From Longimycelium tulufanense (GTDB taxonomy: Bacteria > Actinomycetota > Actinomycetes > Mycobacteriales > Pseudonocardiaceae): 64,000 nt of DNA. The position numbers were made by a program, and so were the translations under genes. The stretch spans positions 101,226 to 165,225 of the forward strand of contig NZ_BMMK01000010.1 of NCBI RefSeq assembly GCF_014645795.1, read 5' to 3'. Under the pieces are notes generated by a model. The model made no database searches. It was not told the DNA's origin and worked only from the letters and a program-made list of their open reading frames with translations. Positions 59,786 through 64,000 of the stretch are shown piece by piece (position 1 is the first letter of the stretch; each line of letters starts with the position of its first letter).

Positions 59786-59998
59786 CTACTCCTCCTCGTC
59801 GCCGGGTGGGCGCAGGGACATCGGGCCGTAGACGTCACTGTCGTCGTGCAGCAGGGTGACCTGCTCGATACCGCCGTCGAGCAGGTCCGGCCAGTTCTCC
59901 TCCAGCCAGAACTCGGCCTCGGACTGCTCGTCGAACGTCTCGGCCGGTCCGATCACCTCGCTGCCGGTGGAGTCGTGGTAGCGCCACCGGTACCCCAC
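59786..59998 (-). CDS. Small acidic hypothetical protein
   Basis: 70 residues from a GTG at 59998 after 'agaaggga'. 'VGYRWRYHDSTGSEVIGPAE' then 'FDEQSEAEFWLEENWPDLLD' and a very acidic end ('PPGDEEE'). Short soluble domain of unknown function. Divergent from the cobU-cobT gene, 156 bp away. Confidence 0.72.
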   Translation of the reverse strand: MGYRWRYHDSTGSEVIGPAETFDEQSEAEFWLEENWPDLLDGGIEQVTLLHDDSDVYGPMSLRPPGDEEE

Positions 59999-60154
59999 GT
60001 CGGGCTCCCTTCTGCCGGATGGCCAGACGGTAGCGTTAGCGCGCCAGCAGCTTGCGCCACCGGGGGACGCCGGAAGCCAGGATGAGTCACCGGCTCTCCC
60101 GGCGCACGAGCCGGCCGGGTGCTGGTGTCCGCAAGACGCACAGGAGGTTCCACA

Positions 60155-61978
60155 GTGGCGCACCGCACTCTGGTTCTCGGTGGTGCGCGCTCGGGGAAGT
60201 CGGCCCACGCCGAGGGCCTGGTGCCGGGCGATGCGCCCGTCACCTACGTCGCCACCGCCCGGGTCGACCCCGCCGACGAGGAGTGGCGCGCCCGGATCGC
60301 CGAGCACGCGCGCCGCCGCCCGCCGGCCTGGCGCACCCTCGAGCATCCCGACCTCGCCGAGCTGCTGCGTGCCGCCAGCCCGTCCGACGGCCCCTACCTC
60401 GTCGACGACATCGCCACCTGGCTGACCGGCGAGCTGGACGAGGCCGCCGCCTGGGAAGGCGGCTCCGAGACGGTCGCGGCGGTACGCAAGCGGGCCGCGG
60501 AGCTGGTCTCCGCCCTCCATGCCTGCCCGGCACGGGTCGTCCTGGTTTCGGCCGAGGTCGGCCTGGGCGTGATCCCCGCCACCCGCTCCGGCAGGCTCTT
60601 CCGCGACGAGCTGGGGGCGTTGAACGCCGCCCTCGCCGAAGCATGCGACGAGGTCATCCTCCTCGTCGCCGGGATCCCGCTGCGGCTGCGCGGCGGTGAC
60701 GCCGGCGGCGGGACCAACCGTGAGACCAGCAGCGCCCGGGACGGCGCCAGCGGTGACACCAGCACGCAGACACGGAGGTACGAGGTGTCCACTTCGGACG
60801 CTGCGCCCGACACCCCGGCCTGGCCCACGCAGGAGCACCTGGACGACCTGGTCGCGGACGTCCCCGCGCCGGTGGAGCTGCCGCCGGTCACGCCGCCCGA
60901 CGACCAGGCCCGCCGCGACGCGCTGGCGCGGCACGAGCGACTGACCAAGCCGGCCGGCTCGCTGGGCCGCCTGGAGGAACTGGGCGTGTGGCTGGCCGGC
61001 TGCCAGGCCACGTGCCCGCCACGACCGCCCTCCCGCCCCCGCGTCGTGGTGTTCGCCGGCGATCACGGCATCGCGCGCAAGGGCGTTTCCGCCTATCCCA
61101 GCGAGGTCACCGGCCAGATGGTGGCCAACTTCCTGGCCGGCGGCGCCGCGGTGAACGTGCTCGCCCAGGCCGCCGGCGCCACCGTCCGGGTCGTCGACAT
61201 GGCGGTCGATGCCGACACCCCCGAGTTTGTTCGCGCACACAAGGTACGGCGCGGCTCCGGCTGCATCGACACCGAGAACGCGCTCACCGACGCCGAGGTG
61301 CGCGCCGCGGTCACGGCCGGCCGCGCGCTGGCGGACGAGGAGGTCGACGGCGGCGCCGACCTGCTGATCGCCGGTGACATGGGCATCGGCAACACGACCC
61401 CCTCGGCCGTCCTGGTCGCCGCGCTCACCGGTGCCGAACCGGTCGCCGTGATCGGCCGCGGCACCGGCATCGACGACGAGGCGTGGATGCGCAAGTGCGT
61501 CGCCGTGCGCGACGCGTTGCGCCGGGCGCGGCAGGTCGTCGACGACCCGGTGGTCCTGCTGCGGACGGCTGCCGGCGCCGACATCGCCGCCATGGCCGGC
61601 TTCTTGGCGCAGGCCGCGGTGCGCCGCACCCCGGTCGTGCTCGATGGCCTCGTTGTCGGCGCGGCGGCGGTGGTCGCCGAGGAGATGGCGCCGGGCGCCC
61701 GCGACTGGTGGGTGGCCGGCCACCGTTCCGCCGAGCCCGCGCACACGCTCGTGCTGGAGCACCTTGACCTCAGGCCGCTGCTGGAGATGGACATGCGGCT
61801 CGGCGAGGGCTCGGGCGCGGTGAGCGCACTGCCATTGCTGACCATGGCCGCGCGCGTGATGAACGAGATGGCCACCTTCGACGACGCCGGGGTGTCCGGG
61901 CGGACCGGCGAGCAGCCAGGTGCGACCAGCACCGGCCGCACCGAAGGCGCCGGCGAGCTGACCTCCGCCGAGGGCTGA
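60155..61978 (+). CDS. cobT: CobU-CobT fusion: cobinamide kinase/guanylyltransferase and DMB phosphoribosyltransferase
   Basis: 607 residues with no stop between the two enzymes. GTG at 60155 after 'aggagg'. Residues 1-180 are CobU: P-loop '[14 protein letters not shown]', 'YVATARVD', '[13 protein letters not shown]'. It phosphorylates adenosylcobinamide and attaches GMP. A Ser/Thr-rich linker follows (about 188-210), then CobT (from about 235): '[19 protein letters not shown]', '[17 protein letters not shown]', '[20 protein letters not shown]' and '[15 protein letters not shown]'. It makes alpha-ribazole phosphate from dimethylbenzimidazole. An internal GTG at 60785 has its own 'ggagg', so a separate CobT may also be made. 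cobT/cobS match Rv2207/Rv2208. Confidence 0.93.
   Translation: MAHRTLVLGGARSGKSAHAEGLVPGDAPVTYVATARVDPADEEWRARIAEHARRRPPAWRTLEHPDLAELLRAASPSDGPYLVDDIATWLTGELDEAAAWEGGSETVAAVRKRAAELVSALHACPARVVLVSAEVGLGVIPATRSGRLFRDELGALNAALAEACDEVILLVAGIPLRLRGGDAGGGTNRETSSARDGASGDTSTQTRRYEVSTSDAAPDTPAWPTQEHLDDLVADVPAPVELPPVTPPDDQARRDALARHERLTKPAGSLGRLEELGVWLAGCQATCPPRPPSRPRVVVFAGDHGIARKGVSAYPSEVTGQMVANFLAGGAAVNVLAQAAGATVRVVDMAVDADTPEFVRAHKVRRGSGCIDTENALTDAEVRAAVTAGRALADEEVDGGADLLIAGDMGIGNTTPSAVLVAALTGAEPVAVIGRGTGIDDEAWMRKCVAVRDALRRARQVVDDPVVLLRTAAGADIAAMAGFLAQAAVRRTPVVLDGLVVGAAAVVAEEMAPGARDWWVAGHRSAEPAHTLVLEHLDLRPLLEMDMRLGEGSGAVSALPLLTMAARVMNEMATFDDAGVSGRTGEQPGATSTGRTEGAGELTSAEG
60773..60787 (+). promoter_or_regulatory. 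Internal ribosome-binding site and in-frame start for CobT
   Basis: ggagg (60774-60778) lies 6 bp before an in-frame GTG at 60785, at the start of the CobT half. It would allow free CobT to be made beside the fusion. Confidence 0.6.
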
Positions 61979-61979
61979 G

Positions 61980-62726
61980 GTGCACGGGCTGCGGCTCGCG
62001 CTGACCTGGCTGTCCGTGCTTCCGGTCCCGGCGGGCCGGGTGGACGCGCGGAGCTGTCGACAGGCCATCGCCCTGGCACCGCTCGTCGGCGCGTTGCTGG
62101 GCGGCGCCGGGGCGGCGGCCCTGGCGGGCTTGTCCGCGCTCGGCACGCCTTCCCTGGTGGCGGGCTTCGTCGTGGTCGGGCTCATGATCGTGCTCACCCG
62201 CGGCATGCACGTCGACGGTCTGGCCGACATGGCCGACGGGCTGGGCTGCTACGGGCCGCCGGAGCGGGCCTTGGCCGTCATGAAGGACGGTGGCGCAGGC
62301 CCGTTCGCCGTGGTTGCGCTGGTGCTGGTGCTGGGCGCGGAAGCGGCCGCGCTCGGCGCGATCGCCGATGCTGGCCGCTGGATGGCGGTCGTGTTGGCCG
62401 TGGCGGCCGGCCGGGTGGCCTTCTCCTGGTGCTGCCGGCGCGGCGTGCCGGCAGCCCGGCAGGAGGGAATGGGTGCCCTGGTCGCGGGCTCGCAGCCGTG
62501 GGCGGTGCCCGTGCTGTGGTGGCTCGCGCTCACCGGGCTCAGCGCGCTCGCGGTGCCGGACCGGCCGTGGCAGGGCCCGGTGGGCCTGGTCGTGGCGGCC
62601 CTCGTGGTCGTGCTGCTCACCCGCCACGCGGTACGCCGCTTCGGCGGCATCACCGGCGACGTCCTGGGCGCCTGCTGCGAAGGGGCGACTGCCGCCGCGC
62701 TCGTCATCGCCGCCCTGGGTACCTGA
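61980..62726 (+). CDS. cobS: Adenosylcobinamide-GDP ribazoletransferase (cobalamin synthase)
   Basis: 248 residues, GTG at 61980, 1 bp after the cobT stop. Polytopic membrane protein. 'LTWLSVLPVPAG' at the N-terminus, 'GMHVDGLADMADGLGCYGPPERALAVMKDG' region (the acidic metal-binding HxDGLxD...D pattern) and 'RRFGGITGDVLGA' at the end are the CobS signatures. It joins adenosyl-GDP-cobinamide with alpha-ribazole in the last step of cobalamin assembly. Confidence 0.94.
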   Translation: MHGLRLALTWLSVLPVPAGRVDARSCRQAIALAPLVGALLGGAGAAALAGLSALGTPSLVAGFVVVGLMIVLTRGMHVDGLADMADGLGCYGPPERALAVMKDGGAGPFAVVALVLVLGAEAAALGAIADAGRWMAVVLAVAAGRVAFSWCCRRGVPAARQEGMGALVAGSQPWAVPVLWWLALTGLSALAVPDRPWQGPVGLVVAALVVVLLTRHAVRRFGGITGDVLGACCEGATAAALVIAALGT

Positions 62727-63007
62727 CCAGGCCACCGGTCGCATTCGTCCCAGTTCACCGGGCGGCAACGCGCCCTGACCTCGCCGCTCCCGAGGTGCGG
62801 AAACTCGCCGCCGTTGATCTCTTCACGTCCCACATCGGCATATCTACTCTCCGGTAACCCATGGCGTCGAGGGTGGGACGGCGGAGGCCGCGGACGCGGT
62901 CCGGGCGGGTCGGTTCCCACTCGTTCCGAGCCCAACCGTCATCATGATGTTGCCGAGCGTTACGACGGGCACCAGCCGCGGCCACCGCCGCCCAACCGGA
63001 GGTCACC
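62727..63007. other. Intergenic region, 281 bp
   Basis: No supported gene. Contains the upstream region of the hydrolase gene at 63008; nothing else seen. Confidence 0.4.
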
Positions 63008-63898
63008 GTGCAGAAGGTCAGGTTCGAGGTGGATGGCGCGACCGTGGTGGGCACCCTGCGCCATCCGGGTACCGACGGTCCGGTCCCGATCGTGGTGATG
63101 GCGCACGGGTTCGCCCTGCTCGCCGCCAACGGACTGGAGCCGTTCGCGCAGCGGTTCGCCGAGCTGGGCCTGGCGGTGTTGACGTTCGACTACCGCGGCT
63201 TCGGGCCCAGCGGCGGCGAGCTGCGCCAGGACGTCGACCCCTGGCGGCAGCTCGACGACTGGCGCGCGGCGATCCGGTTCGCCCGCGCCGTGCCCGGCGT
63301 GGATCCGGCCAAGGTCGTGTTGTGGGGGACGTCCTTCTCCGGCGGGCACGTCCTGGAGCTGGGCTCGGAGGACCCGAACCTGGCCGCCGTGGTATCCCAG
63401 GTGCCGCATGTCAGTGGCCGGGCGACGGTGTTGGCGATTCCGGTGGTCACGGCCGCGAAGCTGACTGTGCTCGGTGTCGTGGACTGTCTCGGGGGTGCGC
63501 TGGGTCGCGAGCCCGTCTACACGAAGTCCATCGGCCGCCCCGGGGAGACCGCGGGCATGAACCAGCCGGGCTCCTACGAGGGCTACACGGCGCTGATCGA
63601 GCCGGACAGCGGATGGCGCAACCAGATGACGGCGCGCATCGCGTTGAAGTTGCCGTTCTTCAGCCCGAACCTGCATGCCGCGCGGAGCACGGTGCCGACG
63701 TTCATCGGCGTCGCCGTGGATGACCGGGTCACCCCCGCCAAGCCGGCCCGGAAGCTGGCCAAGCGGATGGGTGCGGAGCTGCACGAGTACCCCGGCGGCC
63801 ACTTTGACGTCTACCGCGGGGAAGGCTTCGACCGGATCGTCGCGGACGAGGTGGCGTTCCTGCGCGCGAAGCTCGGCCTGCCGGCAACGCGGTCATAG
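63008..63898 (+). CDS. Alpha/beta-hydrolase of the dienelactone/acetyl-xylan-esterase type
   Basis: 296 residues, GTG at 63008 after 'ggaggtcacc'. 'VVMAHGFALLAANGLE' and 'FDYRGFGPSGGELR' precede the nucleophile elbow 'WGTSFSGGHVLEL' (Ser); 'VAVDDRVTP' gives the Asp and 'YPGGHFDVY' the His. The cap region around 'KSIGRPGETAGMN' is typical of actinobacterial cytosolic esterases of this type. Substrate unknown. Confidence 0.88.
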   Translation: MQKVRFEVDGATVVGTLRHPGTDGPVPIVVMAHGFALLAANGLEPFAQRFAELGLAVLTFDYRGFGPSGGELRQDVDPWRQLDDWRAAIRFARAVPGVDPAKVVLWGTSFSGGHVLELGSEDPNLAAVVSQVPHVSGRATVLAIPVVTAAKLTVLGVVDCLGGALGREPVYTKSIGRPGETAGMNQPGSYEGYTALIEPDSGWRNQMTARIALKLPFFSPNLHAARSTVPTFIGVAVDDRVTPAKPARKLAKRMGAELHEYPGGHFDVYRGEGFDRIVADEVAFLRAKLGLPATRS

Positions 63899-64000
63899 GC
63901 GGTACAACGGTACTGGGCACGCGGCTGCAGGCCCAGCCATTGGCGGTGGGTCCGTCCCCATCGTCCATCCCGTCGCCACGCCCGGCACCGCGATGCGGCC

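Noticed and set aside
60003-60154. Possible cobalamin riboswitch before cobU-cobT (aagccagga...accggc)
   Set aside because: Only a partial, interrupted match to the B12 box and none of the upstream conserved core; the leader is also too short for the class.
1-64000. CRISPR arrays, insertion sequences, prophage or rRNA genes
   Set aside because: No regularly spaced repeats, no transposase or integrase and no rRNA-like sequence seen.

Overview
The window is high-GC DNA with GTG/TTG starts, many leaderless promoters and a gene order that marks an actinomycete, most likely of the Pseudonocardiaceae (Amycolatopsis-like). Much of it follows the block known in Mycobacterium tuberculosis as Rv2188c-Rv2208: pimB, an NlpC/P60 hydrolase, a DnaQ/UvrC-like nuclease, trpD, ctaE-qcrCAB, ctaF-ctaC, asnB, a HesB/IscA protein, a DUF3043 protein, and cobT-cobS. 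All domain and residue assignments were made by eye; no search was run.

Layout. 0-3.5 kb: a CoA-transferase cut by the window edge, a Tat-type esterase, a small secreted protein and a serine hydrolase. 3.7-8.1 kb: the proteostasis group clpX, clpP2, clpP1, tig, with a ClgR-like site inside a hairpin upstream of clpP1. 8.7-13.2 kb: tRNA-Pro and tRNA-Gly, an Eis-type acetyltransferase, a membrane protein, a Nei/Fpg glycosylase and rpiB. 13.4-24.4 kb: envelope and nucleic-acid genes, with a twin-palindrome operator at a Clp-N/HTH gene and a probable c-di-AMP riboswitch before the NlpC/P60 gene. 24.5-35.5 kb: the bc1-aa3 respiratory supercomplex genes, trpD, a Uma2 protein and asnB.

35.6-48.9 kb and 52.9-57.8 kb are the special part. 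Two blocks of nucleoside-type genes are inserted into the conserved block, on either side of the housekeeping genes iscA, DUF3043 and an aldo/keto reductase. Block 1 is a tightly coupled leftward operon of 13 genes: Gfo/Idh dehydrogenase, inositol-phosphate-synthase-like cyclase, DJ-1/PfpI protein, SDR, RidA, PfkB kinase, three SAH-hydrolase-like proteins, phosphohexomutase, MTA-phosphorylase-like protein, histidine phosphatase and MFS exporter. Block 2 runs rightward: a fourth SAH-hydrolase-like protein, a second MTA-phosphorylase-like protein, a SAICAR-synthetase-like protein, an SDR, an orphan protein and a HAD phosphatase.

My interpretation is a carbocyclic purine nucleoside pathway of the aristeromycin/neplanocin type. 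The cyclase would close a five-membered cyclitol phosphate, and the kinase, mutase and dehydrogenases would process it. It is paired with a coformycin/pentostatin-type pathway (PurC-like, SDR, phosphatase) whose product would protect the adenine nucleoside from deamination. The unusual features are the split insertion in a core locus, four SAH-hydrolase paralogues with graded loss of active-site residues, one paralogue with a changed NAD-binding loop, a phosphorylase with an altered base-recognition motif, no HisG-type enzyme and no pathway regulator in the window.

57.7-59 kb looks like a border: a small HTH gene with upstream repeats and DnaA-box-like sites, followed by an N-terminally truncated LLM-oxidoreductase remnant. 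59-64 kb returns to ordinary genes: an M23 peptidase, a fused cobU-cobT reading frame, cobS and an alpha/beta hydrolase.
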